A DNA stretch of 64,000 bases from Klebsiella aerogenes KCTC 2190. GTDB lineage: Bacteria > Pseudomonadota > Gammaproteobacteria > Enterobacterales > Enterobacteriaceae. Both the position numbers and the translations under genes were made by a program. The stretch lies in the NCBI RefSeq assembly GCF_000215745.1, contig NC_015663.1, forward strand, positions 4,340,001 through 4,404,000, read 5' to 3'. The notes beneath the pieces were generated by a model. It was not told the DNA's origin, did no database searches, and saw only the letters and a list, made by a program, of their open reading frames with translations. Numbering within the stretch: the first letter of the stretch is position 1; the number at the start of each line of letters is the position of its first letter. Of this stretch, positions 50,762 through 60,589 are shown one piece after another.

Positions 50762-51828
50762 GCCATCCCCCGCGCGTCAAAGTCGACCACTACATCGCCG
50801 CTGGTCGGCAACGACTGGCAGCTCAGCACGTAGCCCGCCGCCAGCTCATCCGCTTCCAGGCTGTAATTGGCGGCCATCGCCACTTCACCGCGTAGCACTT
50901 TGCATTTACAGGTGGCGCATACCCCGCCCTTACAGGCGAACGGCAGATCGGCGCCCTGACGCAATGCGGCATCCAGGATGCTGTCGTCTTCGGCGCTGAG
51001 GGCGATAAGCCGATCGCGCCCGTCCTGACGGATGGTCACCGTGCGCCCTTCCGCCTGCACTCCAGCGGCCCGCTTCACATTGCCGCCTGGGGTATTAAAG
51101 CGTTCGAGATGAATCGATTTCTCCGCTACGCCAAGTTCACGTAACGTCGCTTCCGCCTCGTCCATCATCACCGCCGGCCCGCAGATAAAGGCCTCGTCGA
51201 AACGGCTGAAATCCAGCAGATGGTCAGCGAGCTGGCGCAGTTTGTCGCCGTCAATGCGCCCCTGTAGCAGATCGCTGTCCATCGATTCCTGGCTAAACAG
51301 ATGTATCACCTGCAGGCGCTGCGGATAGCGGTCTTTTAAATCGGCCAGCGCCTGGCGGAACATCATGCTATGGCTGCTGCGGTTGCCGTAGATCAGCGTG
51401 AAGCGGCTTTGCGGCTCGGTCGCCAGCGTCGCGCTAATGATCGCCATCATCGGCGTGATCCCGGAACCGGCGGCAATCGCCAGATACTCACCCTGCCGTT
51501 CGGCCTGCGGTTGATAACCGAAATGCCCCTGCGGCACCATCACCTCCAGCTCCATACCCTGCTGGATATCGTGCTGGGCGTAGCGCGAGAAGCGCCCGCC
51601 GTCGATGGCTTTGACCGCGACGCTAATTTCGCCTGGCGTGCGGCTGCGACAAATGGAGTAACAGCGGCGCAGTTCTTCGCCGCCCAGACGGGCTTTTAGC
51701 GTCAGATGCTGGCCCGGGCGAAAACAGTATTCCGCCTGCAGGGCTTGCGGAATCGCAAAAGTGATGGTCACCGCATCGCGGGTTTCCGGCTCGACTCTCG
51801 CCACCTTAAGCGAATGGAACGTCGTCAT
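50758..51828 (-). CDS. paaE: Phenylacetyl-CoA epoxidase, reductase subunit
   Basis: A 356-residue ferredoxin-NADP reductase/ferredoxin fusion that passes electrons to the PaaAC diiron oxygenase. FAD motif RRCYSICRS, NADPH site GSGITPMMAI, and a C-terminal plant-type [2Fe-2S] domain with CKGGVCATCKCKV and a fourth Cys in VLSCQS. The start at 51828 (MTTFHSLKV) has GAGG six bases upstream and gives the E. coli length. Confidence 0.96.
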   Translation of the reverse strand: MTTFHSLKVARVEPETRDAVTITFAIPQALQAEYCFRPGQHLTLKARLGGEELRRCYSICRSRTPGEISVAVKAIDGGRFSRYAQHDIQQGMELEVMVPQGHFGYQPQAERQGEYLAIAAGSGITPMMAIISATLATEPQSRFTLIYGNRSSHSMMFRQALADLKDRYPQRLQVIHLFSQESMDSDLLQGRIDGDKLRQLADHLLDFSRFDEAFICGPAVMMDEAEATLRELGVAEKSIHLERFNTPGGNVKRAAGVQAEGRTVTIRQDGRDRLIALSAEDDSILDAALRQGADLPFACKGGVCATCKCKVLRGEVAMAANYSLEADELAAGYVLSCQSLPTSGDVVVDFDARGMA

Positions 51829-51835
51829 GGCAACC

Positions 51836-52333
51836 TCAAATACATTTAAAGTAATCAAAAGGTTCCCGGCAGCTGTCGCAGCGATAGAGCGCTTTGCAGG
51901 CCGTGGAACCGAATTCGCTAATCAGCGAAGTATGGGTGCTGCCGCAGCGCGGACAGCTCACCTCAGCGGGCATGTCCGCATGGCAGGCGTGCCCCTGGGG
52001 CGGGCTGATGCCGTACTGGCGCAGGCGCTCGCGAGCATCCTGACTCATCCAGTCGGTGGTCCACGGCGGATCCAGCTGCAGGACGATATGCACCGGCAGA
52101 AAGCCATGCTCGCTCATGACCGTACGGATCTCGCCCAGCAGATGCTCCGTCGCCGGACAGCCCGAATAGGTCGGGGTAAAGCCAATCACCCAGCCGTCGC
52201 CATGGCGCGCGACGCTGCGTACCATACCGAGGTCGGTGATGGTGAGTACCGGCACTTCCGGATCCGGGATCGCGCTTAATAACCCCCAGATGGTGCGAAC
52301 CTCTGCAGGAGCGATATCGGCAAGACGTTGCAT
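51836..52333 (-). CDS. paaD: PaaD, iron-sulfur assembly-like factor of the epoxidase
   Basis: A 165-residue protein with an N-terminal DUF59/MIP18 domain (IPDPEVPVLTITDLGMVR, then SGCPATE) and a C-terminal zinc ribbon-like Cys set (CPRCGST and CDSCREPF). It is thought to help mature the PaaE or PaaABC metal centres. The start at 52333 (MQRLADIAP) with GAGGTGACT upstream gives the usual size. Confidence 0.94.
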   Translation of the reverse strand: MQRLADIAPAEVRTIWGLLSAIPDPEVPVLTITDLGMVRSVARHGDGWVIGFTPTYSGCPATEHLLGEIRTVMSEHGFLPVHIVLQLDPPWTTDWMSQDARERLRQYGISPPQGHACHADMPAEVSCPRCGSTHTSLISEFGSTACKALYRCDSCREPFDYFKCI

Positions 52334-52344
52334 AGTCACCTCAC

Positions 52345-53100
52345 TTACCACTGCAGTCCGGGATGCGAACGCTGCAGATATTGCATCTCCGCCAGCAGCG
52401 GGCCGAGATGTTCACTGTGCAGCCCCTGTTTGCCGCCGCTGCGGAAGGCCGCTTCCTGCGGGATTTGTAAGCCGGAGTCGAGCAGCGCCGTGTGTACCGC
52501 GCTTTGCCATTCGGCCTGAAGCTCACGCGGATCAACCGCAATGCCCTGCTCAACCAGGCTGAGATCCACTTCATCGGCAAGGAACAGTTCGCCGGTGAAG
52601 CGCCACAGATTATCGACCGCCTGCTGCATTTTGCGATTTGATAACTCGGTGCCGTTACCCAGACGCTCCAGCCAGCCGCGGCTAAAGCGCTGGTGGTAAC
52701 GCACCTCTTTCAGCCCTTTAGCGGCAATGGCCGCCAGCTGCGTATCGCGGCTGTTCACCAGGCGGCTGAACAGAGCGACGTGCCAGACATCGATAAAGAA
52801 CTGGCGGGCGATAGTGTCGGCAAAATTGCCGTTTGGCTGCTCCACCAGCAGCAGGTTGCTGAACTGGCGCTCATCGCGGCCAAAGGCCAGCGTATCTTCA
52901 TCGCCGCAGCCGTTAAGCTCGGCGGCATAGCTTAAAAAATTGCGCGCCTGGCCGAGCAGGTCGAGGCCGATGTTGGCCAGCGCAAGATCGATCTCGAGCT
53001 CGGGAGCATGGCCGCACCAGGCGCCTAAACGCTGAGCCAGAACCAGACCATTGTCGCCAAGACGCAGGGCGTAGGTGGCTACGGGGTTAGGGTTATTCAT
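52345..53100 (-). CDS. paaC: Phenylacetyl-CoA epoxidase, structural subunit
   Basis: A 251-residue ferritin-like subunit that pairs with PaaA but has lost the diiron site. Recognisable parts are RLGAWCGHAPELEIDLAL, NIGLDLLGQAR and AKGLKEVRYHQRFS. Start at 53100 (MNNPNPVAT) gives the family length; an upstream in-frame ATG lies inside paaB. Confidence 0.94.
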   Translation of the reverse strand: MNNPNPVATYALRLGDNGLVLAQRLGAWCGHAPELEIDLALANIGLDLLGQARNFLSYAAELNGCGDEDTLAFGRDERQFSNLLLVEQPNGNFADTIARQFFIDVWHVALFSRLVNSRDTQLAAIAAKGLKEVRYHQRFSRGWLERLGNGTELSNRKMQQAVDNLWRFTGELFLADEVDLSLVEQGIAVDPRELQAEWQSAVHTALLDSGLQIPQEAAFRSGGKQGLHSEHLGPLLAEMQYLQRSHPGLQW

Positions 53101-53107
53101 CGCCGCC

Positions 53108-53395
53108 TCACATATGTTCCATGCCGTCTGGCACGGTATAGAAAGTCGGATGACGGTAGACTTTGCTTTCCGCCGGGTCGAAGAATTCGCCGCGATCTTC
53201 CGGCTGCGAAGCAACGATTTCGCTGGCCTTCACCACCCAAATTGAGCAGCCTTCGCTGCGGCGGGTGTAGGCATCGCGGGCATTCTCCAACGCCATTTGA
53301 TCATCGGCAGCGTGCAGACTGCCGACGTGACGATGGGATAACCCCTGTTTGCTGCGAACGAACACTTCATATAACGGCCAGTAAACTTTGCTCAT
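53108..53395 (-). CDS. paaB: Phenylacetyl-CoA epoxidase, PaaB subunit
   Basis: A 95-residue small subunit (same length as E. coli PaaB) that bridges PaaAC dimers. It starts MSKVYWPLYEVFVRSKQGL and includes HRHVGSLHAADDQMALENA. Start at 53395 has GGAGAGACAACATG context upstream. Confidence 0.95.
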   Translation of the reverse strand: MSKVYWPLYEVFVRSKQGLSHRHVGSLHAADDQMALENARDAYTRRSEGCSIWVVKASEIVASQPEDRGEFFDPAESKVYRHPTFYTVPDGMEHM

Positions 53396-53406
53396 GTTGT
53401 CTCTCC

Positions 53407-54336
53407 TCATGCCGCGCTGCGGGCCTGCTGTTTTTGCGCATGGGCCAGCGCGGCTTCGCGCACCCATTCGCCCTCTTCCCAGGCCTTACGCTTGGCGGCC
53501 AGCCGCTCGTGATTGCAAATGCCACGGCCGCTAATCACCTCGTTAAATTCCTGCCAGTCGATTTCGCCGAAGCGGTAGTGGCCGCTGGCTTCATCAAACT
53601 GCAAATCCGGGTCCGGTACGGTCATACCGAGGATCTCTACCTGCGGCACGGTGTTATCGACGAAGCGCTGACGTAGCTCGTCGTTGGAGTGCAGTTTGAT
53701 TTTCCACGCCATGCTGCGGGCGCTGTTCGGCGAGTTGTCATCGTTGGGGCCAAACATCATCAGCGCCGGCCACCAGAAGCGGTTAATAGCGTCCTGCAGC
53801 ATCTGCCGCTGCGCGTCATTGCCCTGCGCCAGCGCCATGCAGGCTTCAAATCCCTGGCGCTGGTGAAAACTCTCTTCTTTGCAGATTTTGACCATCGCCC
53901 GGGCATAGGGGCCGTAAGAGGTCCGGCACAGCGCCACCTGGTTGACGATGGCCGCGCCATCGACCAGCCAGCCGATCACGCCGATATCGGCCCAGCTCAG
54001 GGTCGGGTAGTTAAAAATGGAGGAGTACTTCATCTGCCCGTCGAGCATTTTCTGATACAGGTCTTCCCGGGCGCAGCCCAGCGTTTCCGCGGCGCTATAG
54101 AGATACAGCCCGTGTCCGGCCTCATCCTGTACCTTAGCCAACAGAATCGCTTTACGGCGCAGCGTCGGCGCGCGGGTGAGCCAGTTGCCTTCCGGCAGCA
54201 TGCCGACAATTTCCGAGTGCGCGTGCTGACCTATCTGACGAATCAAGGTCTTACGGTAGGCATCCGGCATCCAGTCCCGCGGTTCGATGGCCGTTTCCTG
54301 CGCGATGCGCTGGTCAAAGCGTTGTTCTTCTGTCAC
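53407..54336 (-). CDS. paaA: Phenylacetyl-CoA epoxidase, catalytic diiron subunit
   Basis: A 309-residue oxygenase subunit. Diiron ligands fall in [15 protein letters not shown] and [14 protein letters not shown]. It epoxidises the aromatic ring of phenylacetyl-CoA. A GTG start at 54336 (read as Met-Thr-Glu-Glu) preceded by AAGGTGATGAC gives exactly the E. coli length; the longer in-frame ATG at 54465 would run into the operator region. It is the first gene of the paaABCDEFGHIJK operon and is divergent from paaZ. Confidence 0.95.
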   Translation of the reverse strand: MTEEQRFDQRIAQETAIEPRDWMPDAYRKTLIRQIGQHAHSEIVGMLPEGNWLTRAPTLRRKAILLAKVQDEAGHGLYLYSAAETLGCAREDLYQKMLDGQMKYSSIFNYPTLSWADIGVIGWLVDGAAIVNQVALCRTSYGPYARAMVKICKEESFHQRQGFEACMALAQGNDAQRQMLQDAINRFWWPALMMFGPNDDNSPNSARSMAWKIKLHSNDELRQRFVDNTVPQVEILGMTVPDPDLQFDEASGHYRFGEIDWQEFNEVISGRGICNHERLAAKRKAWEEGEWVREAALAHAQKQQARSAA

Positions 54337-54349
54337 GTCATCACCTTTA

Positions 54350-54388
54350 TGATTCCGATATTCACAACAAAAACATTTATGTGAATCA
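54350..54388. promoter_or_regulatory. PaaX operator at paaA
   Basis: TGATTC-N27-GAATCA exactly matches the PaaX recognition pattern known from E. coli. It lies 14 bp before the paaA start on the minus strand, overlapping the likely transcript leader. A further single half-site, TGATTC, at 54567-54572 lies 50 bp upstream of paaZ. The 54.39-54.56 kb middle is AT-rich without a gene. Confidence 0.8.
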
Positions 54389-54622
54389 CTTTGTTTATTG
54401 AAGGTTACATATTGGTTAAATAAAACCACAAATTTTGTTTGTTCTTTTTGTGATGATAACCGCAAAACCTTTTGTAAATAGCATTAATAACAGTCACATA
54501 AACAAAAACCCCAATTAACCACCGATCACAATGTTAATAAAATATTAAATATAGACTTGCATTTTATGATTCATAAAAGAACTATTTATAGTAATCATGC
54601 GTAACACATTTGGAGATTTGCG

Positions 54623-56668
54623 ATGCAGCAGTTAGCCAGTTACTTATCCGGCGCCTGGCAGACCGGCCGGGGCCGCGCCCGTACTATCCATCACGCCATC
54701 ACCGGCGCGGCGCTTTGGGAGGTGACCAGTGAAGGCCTGGATATGGCGCAGGCGCGTCGTTTCGCGATTGAACGCGGTGGCAAAGCCCTGCAGGCGATGA
54801 CCTTTATTGAACGCAGCGCGATGCTGAAAGCGGTAGCAAAACGGTTGCTGGAGCAGAAAGACGAGTTCTACGCCATCTCCGCGCAAACCGGCGCCACTCG
54901 CGCCGACAGTTGGGTGGATATTGAAGGCGGTATCGGTACTTTGTTCACTTATGCCGGGCTCGGTAGCCGCGAACTGCCGGACGATATTCTGTGGCCGGAA
55001 GACGAGCTGATCCCGCTCTCCAAACAGGGCGGTTTTGCCGCGCGTCATGTGCTGACATCAAAATCAGGCGTCGCCGTCCATATCAACGCCTTCAACTTCC
55101 CCTGCTGGGGAATGCTGGAAAAACTGGCGCCGACCTGGCTTGCCGGCATGCCGGCGATCATTAAACCGGCAACCGCTACCGCCCAGCTCACCCAGGCAAT
55201 GGTGAAAGCGATTGTCGACAGCGGCCTGGTGCCGGAAGGCGCCATCAGCCTGATTTGCGGCGGCGCGAGCGATCTTCTCGACCATCTCGATAGCCAGGAC
55301 GTGGTGACCTTTACCGGCTCAGCCGCCACCGGCCAGCAGCTACGGACGCACCCTAACCTGGTGGCCAAATCTATTCCCTTTACCATGGAAGCAGATTCGC
55401 TCAACTGCTGCGTATTAGGTGAAGACGTCACGCCGGAGCAACCGGAATTCGCGCTGTTTATTCGGGAAGTGGTCCGCGAGATGACGGCGAAAGCCGGGCA
55501 AAAATGTACCGCTATCCGCAGAATCATCGTGCCACTGGCTCAGATTAATGCGGTTAGCGATGCACTGATCTCCCGCCTGCATAAAGTAACCGTCGGTGAC
55601 CCTGCTCAGGAGGGCATTAAGATGGGGGCCCTGGTTAATCGCGAACAGCGTCAGGATGTGCAGGATAACGTCAATAAACTGATTGCCGCCGGCTGTGAAG
55701 CGCTGCTCGGCGGACAGGCAGATCTTAATGCTGATGGCGCGTTCTTCCCGCCGACCCTGCTGTACTGCCCGCAGCCGGATGAAACGCCAGAGGTTCACGC
55801 CATTGAAGCCTTTGGCCCGGTAGCGACGCTGATGCCGTATCGCGACGGCCAGCATGCGCTCACGCTGGCACGCGCCGGCGGCGGTAGCCTGGCTGGTACG
55901 CTGGTCACCGCCAGCGGCGAGCTGGCGCGCGAGTTTATCCTTGGCGCCGCGCGCGCGCATGGCCGTATTCAGATACTGAATGAAGCATCCTCCGCAGAAT
56001 CAACCGGCCACGGTTCGCCGCTGCCGCAGCTGGTACACGGCGGCCCCGGCCGTGCTGGCGGCGGAGAAGAACTCGGCGGACTGCGTTCGGTGAAACACTA
56101 TATGCAGCGTACCGCGATTCAGGGCAGCCCAACGATGCTGGCGACCATAAGCCAGCAGTGGGTGCGCGGCGCTCAGGTGAATGAAGACCGCATTCACCCG
56201 TTCCGTAAATACTTCGAAGAGATCCAGCCTGGCGATAGCTTATTAACCCCGCGCCGAACGCTGACCGAAGCGGATATCGTTAATTTCGCCTGCCTGAGCG
56301 GCGATCATTTCTACGCGCACATGGACAAAATCGCCGCCGCCGAGTCGATTTTCGGCGAGCGGGTGGTCCACGGTTATTTCCTGATCTCCGCTGCGGCCGG
56401 GCTGTTCGTCGATGCCGGCGTCGGGCCGGTTATCGCCAACTACGGCATGGAAAACCTGCGCTTTATTGAGCCGGTCAAACCGGGAGACACCATTCAGGTT
56501 CGCCTGACCTGTAAGCGGAAAACGGTCAAACGTCAGCGCAGCGCCGATGAGAAAGCCACCGGTGTGGTGGAATGGGCTGTCGAGATTTTCAACCAGCACC
56601 AGCAGGCGGTGGCGCTGTATTCCATTCTTACCCTGGTGGCGCGCCAGCAGGGAGACTTCCCGGCGTAG
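54623..56668 (+). CDS. paaZ: Bifunctional oxepin-CoA hydrolase / 3-oxo-5,6-dehydrosuberyl-CoA semialdehyde dehydrogenase
   Basis: A 681-residue fusion: N-terminal aldehyde dehydrogenase (catalytic Glu in [11 protein letters not shown], Cys in [11 protein letters not shown], about residue 295) and C-terminal MaoC-like hydratase (catalytic Asp and His in [13 protein letters not shown]). The hydratase opens the oxepin ring and the dehydrogenase oxidises the resulting aldehyde. GGAG lies 9 bases before the ATG. Transcribed away from paaA, with its own PaaX half-site. Confidence 0.96.
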   Translation: MQQLASYLSGAWQTGRGRARTIHHAITGAALWEVTSEGLDMAQARRFAIERGGKALQAMTFIERSAMLKAVAKRLLEQKDEFYAISAQTGATRADSWVDIEGGIGTLFTYAGLGSRELPDDILWPEDELIPLSKQGGFAARHVLTSKSGVAVHINAFNFPCWGMLEKLAPTWLAGMPAIIKPATATAQLTQAMVKAIVDSGLVPEGAISLICGGASDLLDHLDSQDVVTFTGSAATGQQLRTHPNLVAKSIPFTMEADSLNCCVLGEDVTPEQPEFALFIREVVREMTAKAGQKCTAIRRIIVPLAQINAVSDALISRLHKVTVGDPAQEGIKMGALVNREQRQDVQDNVNKLIAAGCEALLGGQADLNADGAFFPPTLLYCPQPDETPEVHAIEAFGPVATLMPYRDGQHALTLARAGGGSLAGTLVTASGELAREFILGAARAHGRIQILNEASSAESTGHGSPLPQLVHGGPGRAGGGEELGGLRSVKHYMQRTAIQGSPTMLATISQQWVRGAQVNEDRIHPFRKYFEEIQPGDSLLTPRRTLTEADIVNFACLSGDHFYAHMDKIAAAESIFGERVVHGYFLISAAAGLFVDAGVGPVIANYGMENLRFIEPVKPGDTIQVRLTCKRKTVKRQRSADEKATGVVEWAVEIFNQHQQAVALYSILTLVARQQGDFPA

Positions 56669-56692
56669 TCAACACGCACCACCCACGCGCTT

Positions 56693-56717
56693 AATGCCTC
56701 TACGGAGGCATTTTTTA
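56693..56717 (+). terminator. Terminator after paaZ
   Basis: AATGCCTC-TACG-GAGGCATT followed by TTTTA. Confidence 0.9.
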
Positions 56718-56725
56718 CGTCCGTC

Positions 56726-56754
56726 TGGCAAAACTGACAAACAAGCTGGCAAAA
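56726..56754 (+). promoter_or_regulatory. Candidate FeaR binding site upstream of tynA
   Basis: TGGCAAAA occurs at 56726-56733 and again at 56747-56754, exactly 21 bp apart, about 100 bp upstream of the tynA start. Tandem repeats two helical turns apart are typical of AraC-family activators, and FeaR is encoded nearby. Confidence 0.65.
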
Positions 56755-56851
56755 GCAAACAAACGTTCCCGGGCGGCAGACTGCTAGGGTAAGCGTAACA
56801 AAGCCGACATTCGCAGCGGCAACAACAACACAACAATAAGATGAGGTCACA

Positions 56852-59119
56852 ATGGCAAACGGCTTGATGTTTTCCCCTCGTAAAACCGCGCTGGCGCTGG
56901 CTGTCGCGGTGGTTTGCGCCTGGCAATCACCTGTCTTCGCTCACGGTAGCGAAGCGCACATGGTGCCGTTGGATAAAACGCTGCAGGCGTTCGGCGCCGA
57001 TGTGCTGTGGGATGACTACGCGCAAATGTTCACCCTGATAAAAGACGGCGCTTACGTCAAAGTAAAACCCGGCGCCAAAACGGCGATCGTCAACGGTAAC
57101 CCCCTTGATCTACAGGTGCCGGTAGTAATGAAGGAAGGTAAAGCCTGGGTCTCCGATACCTTTATCAACGATGTATTCCAGTCCGGTCTCGATCAGACCT
57201 TCCAGGTAGAAAAACGCCCTCACCCGCTAAACTCCCTCTCGGCGGCGGAAATCGGTGAAGCAGTGACCATTGTCAAAGCCGCGCCGGAGTTCCAGCCGAA
57301 TACCCGTTTTACTGAGATTTCCTTACACGAGCCGGATAAAGCGGCGGTATGGGCCTTTGCCCTGCAGGGAACGCCCGTTGATTCCCCCCGCACCGCCGAT
57401 GTGGTGATGCTTGATGGCAAACATGTCATTGAAGCCGTCGTCGATCTGCAAAACAAAAAAATCCTCTCATGGACGCCGATTAAAGGCGCCCACGGGATGG
57501 TGCTGCTCGATGACTTCGTCAGCGTGCAGAACATTATCAATGCCAGCAGCGAGTTCGCTGAGGTGCTGAAAAAGCACGGTATTACCGATCCCAGTAAAGT
57601 GGTCACCACCCCGCTCACCGTCGGCTACTTTGATGGCAAAGATGGCCTGCAACAGGATGCGCGTCTGCTGAAAGTCATCAGTTATCTGGATACCGGCGAC
57701 GGCAACTACTGGGCGCACCCGATTGAAAACCTGGTGGCGGTGGTCGACCTTGAAGCGAAGAAAATCATCAAAATCGAAGAAGGCCCGGTGATCCCGGTAC
57801 CGATGGAACCCCGTTCTTACGATGGTCGCGACCGCAACGCCCCGGCGGTGAAACCACTGGAGATAACCGAACCGGAAGGCAAAAACTACACGATCACCGG
57901 CGATACCATTCACTGGCGGAACTGGGATTTTCATCTGCGCCTGAACTCGCGCGTCGGGCCCATTCTCTCGACGGTGACTTACAACGACAACGGCACAAAA
58001 CGCCAGGTAATGTATGAAGGTTCCCTCGGCGGGATGATCGTCCCCTACGGCGACCCTGACGTCGGCTGGTATTTCAAAGCCTATCTGGATTCCGGCGATT
58101 ACGGCATGGGCACCCTAACATCGCCGATTGTTCGCGGTAAAGATGCGCCGTCAAATGCGGTACTGCTGGACGAAACTATCGCCGATTACACCGGCAAACC
58201 GACCACTATTCCAGGTGCGGTGGCCATATTCGAACGCTATGCCGGGCCTGAGTATAAGCACCTGGAAATGGGCAAACCCAACGTCAGCACCGAACGCCGG
58301 GAACTGGTGGTACGCTGGATCAGTACCGTCGGGAACTATGATTATATCTTTGACTGGGTGTTCCATGACAACGGCACCATCGGTATCGATGCCGGCGCCA
58401 CCGGCATTGAAGCCGTTAAAGGCGTGAAGGCGAAGACCATGCACGACCCCAGCGCCAAAGAGGATACCCGCTACGGGACGCTGATCGACCATAATATTGT
58501 CGGCACCACCCACCAGCATATTTATAATTTCCGCCTCGATCTCGACGTGGACGGCGAAAACAACACCCTGGTGGCGATGGATCCTGAAGTGAAGCCAAAC
58601 ACCGCCGGCGGCCCGCGCACCAGCACCATGCAGGTGAATCAGTACACAATCGATAGCGAGCAGAAAGCTGCGCAGAAATTCGACCCTGGCACTATCCGCC
58701 TGCTGAGCAACACCAGCAAAGAGAACCGCATGGGTAACCCGGTCTCTTACCAGATTATCCCTTATGCCGGCGGCACGCATCCGGCGGCGACCGGCGCCAA
58801 GTTCGCCCCGGACGAGTGGATATATCATCGCCTGAGCTTTATGGATAAACAGCTGTGGGTGACGCGTTACCACCCGACAGAGCGTTATCCGGAAGGGAAA
58901 TATCCCAACCGTTCCGCCCAGGATACCGGCTTAGGCCAGTACGCGAAGGATGATGAGTCGCTGACAAACCACGACGACGTCGTGTGGATCACCACCGGCA
59001 CCACCCACGTCGCGCGCGCCGAAGAGTGGCCAATTATGCCGACCGAGTGGGCGCACGCGCTGCTCAAGCCGTGGAACTTCTTTGACGAAACCCCAACGCT
59101 TGGCGAGAAGAAAAAGTAA
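56852..59119 (+). CDS. tynA: Periplasmic copper amine oxidase (tyramine/phenethylamine oxidase)
   Basis: A 755-residue quinoprotein oxidase close to E. coli TynA (757). A signal peptide of about 30 residues ends in VFAHG. The Tyr that becomes topaquinone is Tyr496 in VGNYDYIFDW; copper is held by His residues in THQHIYNFR and a downstream His in YHRLSF. It oxidatively deaminates phenethylamine and tyramine to the aldehydes, H2O2 and NH3, supplying substrate to feaB. GAGGTCACA precedes the ATG. It ends 2 bp before the convergent MDR gene. Confidence 0.97.
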   Translation: MANGLMFSPRKTALALAVAVVCAWQSPVFAHGSEAHMVPLDKTLQAFGADVLWDDYAQMFTLIKDGAYVKVKPGAKTAIVNGNPLDLQVPVVMKEGKAWVSDTFINDVFQSGLDQTFQVEKRPHPLNSLSAAEIGEAVTIVKAAPEFQPNTRFTEISLHEPDKAAVWAFALQGTPVDSPRTADVVMLDGKHVIEAVVDLQNKKILSWTPIKGAHGMVLLDDFVSVQNIINASSEFAEVLKKHGITDPSKVVTTPLTVGYFDGKDGLQQDARLLKVISYLDTGDGNYWAHPIENLVAVVDLEAKKIIKIEEGPVIPVPMEPRSYDGRDRNAPAVKPLEITEPEGKNYTITGDTIHWRNWDFHLRLNSRVGPILSTVTYNDNGTKRQVMYEGSLGGMIVPYGDPDVGWYFKAYLDSGDYGMGTLTSPIVRGKDAPSNAVLLDETIADYTGKPTTIPGAVAIFERYAGPEYKHLEMGKPNVSTERRELVVRWISTVGNYDYIFDWVFHDNGTIGIDAGATGIEAVKGVKAKTMHDPSAKEDTRYGTLIDHNIVGTTHQHIYNFRLDLDVDGENNTLVAMDPEVKPNTAGGPRTSTMQVNQYTIDSEQKAAQKFDPGTIRLLSNTSKENRMGNPVSYQIIPYAGGTHPAATGAKFAPDEWIYHRLSFMDKQLWVTRYHPTERYPEGKYPNRSAQDTGLGQYAKDDESLTNHDDVVWITTGTTHVARAEEWPIMPTEWAHALLKPWNFFDETPTLGEKKK

Positions 59120-59121
59120 TC

Positions 59122-60072
59122 TTAGCCCGCGGTGAAATCGAGCAGGATTTTACCGCCTCTTCCCGGCTGGCCTGCGGCGGCAATCGCCTCACGCCAGTCG
59201 CACAGCTTTATCACCTGCGCGGCGGGCTGCGCCGTGGTCGGCAGCTGTCGCCAGATCCCGGCAAACGCCGCCTGCCACGCATCAACGCTGAGTGTCGGTA
59301 AGGCCTCCCGCAGATGAAATTTGCGTACCGCTGCGCAGCCTCGCGTCTGGGTGAGCGGTTTACCGGATAATAACCCGTAAGAGACCAGCGTTGACGTCTG
59401 CGGCAGTACCGCCAGCAGAAAATTCGCCAGCTCACCGCCCACCGCATCAAACACCAGATCGCTGTACTGGCTTACTTGTTCAATCAGCGCGCTATCGCCT
59501 TCAAGTAGCGGGTAGACGCCATATTGCTGTAGGCGCGCGATGTGCTGCGGCGAACGAATAATACCGCTGACCGAACGCGCGCCCATGGCGAGCGCCCACT
59601 GTCCCAGCAGGCTGGCGCAGGACGATGAAGCGGCGGTCAAAAGCACCTGTTTCCCCGCTACCGGCCAGCGCGTCAGCATCAGCATCGCGGTCAGCGGATT
59701 GATATAGCCGCGCGCGGCCAGGATGTCATCGATATCTTCAGCGACCGGCACCAGCCAGCGCGGGTCAATATCGAGATAACGCTGCCAGGTTCCGGCGCCG
59801 CGTAGCGGCAGAACCCGTTGCCCCAGAAGTGGGCGACCGTTTGTCGAGTCTTCAACTACCACCCCAACACCTTCATAGCCCGCCACCGATGGCAGCGTCG
59901 TACGATGGCGGTAAGCGCCGGTAATGGGAATCAGATCGGAAGGGTTGACTGGCGCATAGCGCATTTGTACCCGAACAAGTCCGGGCGCCAGCAGCGGCAA
60001 CGACAGGTGATGCAGCGCGAGCACCGTTTCCGGCGCGCCGTACTGCTGATAGCAAAGCGCATCATTCCACAT
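59122..60072 (-). CDS. Zinc-independent MDR-family oxidoreductase (quinone oxidoreductase/enoyl reductase-like)
   Basis: A 316-residue medium-chain dehydrogenase/reductase. The NADPH-binding ASSSCASLLGQWALAMGA region and PSDLIPITGAYRHR opening resemble trans-2-enoyl-CoA reductases and quinone oxidoreductases; no structural-zinc Cys cluster is present. It lies between tynA and feaB but on the opposite strand from tynA. No counterpart is known to me at this place in E. coli. Substrate could be an aromatic aldehyde-derived enone or quinone; this is inference. Confidence 0.8.
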   Translation of the reverse strand: MWNDALCYQQYGAPETVLALHHLSLPLLAPGLVRVQMRYAPVNPSDLIPITGAYRHRTTLPSVAGYEGVGVVVEDSTNGRPLLGQRVLPLRGAGTWQRYLDIDPRWLVPVAEDIDDILAARGYINPLTAMLMLTRWPVAGKQVLLTAASSSCASLLGQWALAMGARSVSGIIRSPQHIARLQQYGVYPLLEGDSALIEQVSQYSDLVFDAVGGELANFLLAVLPQTSTLVSYGLLSGKPLTQTRGCAAVRKFHLREALPTLSVDAWQAAFAGIWRQLPTTAQPAAQVIKLCDWREAIAAAGQPGRGGKILLDFTAG

Positions 60073-60239
60073 AGTGGGGCAACATCAGAAAAAAAGAGCG
60101 CCGATCATAGCAAATCAGCGCTCAGGGGGAAGAGGTATGTGCGCCTTCTCCGGGCTACCAAATCGCACAGCGCTGTAGATACTGTTATCGATTTGCAACT
60201 GTTTTGGTCCGGGAAAAACAGTTGTTTTTTATTATTTCA

Positions 60240-60515
60240 GAGCACATTGCGCTCCCGAAATGTCTTCTGCGTTATGTCTATCATGGCGCAGGGAGCGCAC
60301 AAAGGGCGGCCAGTCGCCGCCGCCCTCTGTACTCCCGGGCTCTGGCCGCCAAAATCGCCACTTCGTGGTGCCTTCGACTTATCCCTGCAGGCTTCGGGTC
60401 GGGCCGAGGCAGCGTCCGTGCAAAACACGGCCCTCAGCCCGCATCCATGCGGGCTGCCCTGGCCTTCCGGGAACGTCTCAGCGATTTTGAGGCCACCAAC
60501 ACCGGCAGTTTCAGT
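60240..60515. repeat. GC-rich structured intergenic sequence
   Basis: The 517-bp gap between the MDR gene and feaB contains about 250 bp of unusual GC-rich sequence with hairpins AGGGCGGC-N8-GCCGCCCT (60303-60326) and AGCCCGCAT-CC-ATGCGGGCT (60436-60455). Open frames cross it on both strands without known motifs. It resembles a dispersed intergenic repeat I associate with Klebsiella genomes, sometimes annotated as Icd-like small proteins; this is from memory and unverified. Confidence 0.45.
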
Positions 60516-60557
60516 CAGCATGGTGAATAAATTAAAGGCAGGCCGCACGAACCGTAG

Positions 60558-60583
60558 GTCGGATAAGCGTAGCGCCATCCGAC
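60558..60583. repeat. REP palindrome after feaB
   Basis: GTCGGAT-AAGCGTAGCGCC-ATCCGAC has the classic enterobacterial REP core. It begins 6 bp beyond the feaB stop on the minus strand, followed there by few T residues, and probably protects the feaB mRNA end. Confidence 0.85.
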
Positions 60584-60589
60584 AAAAAA

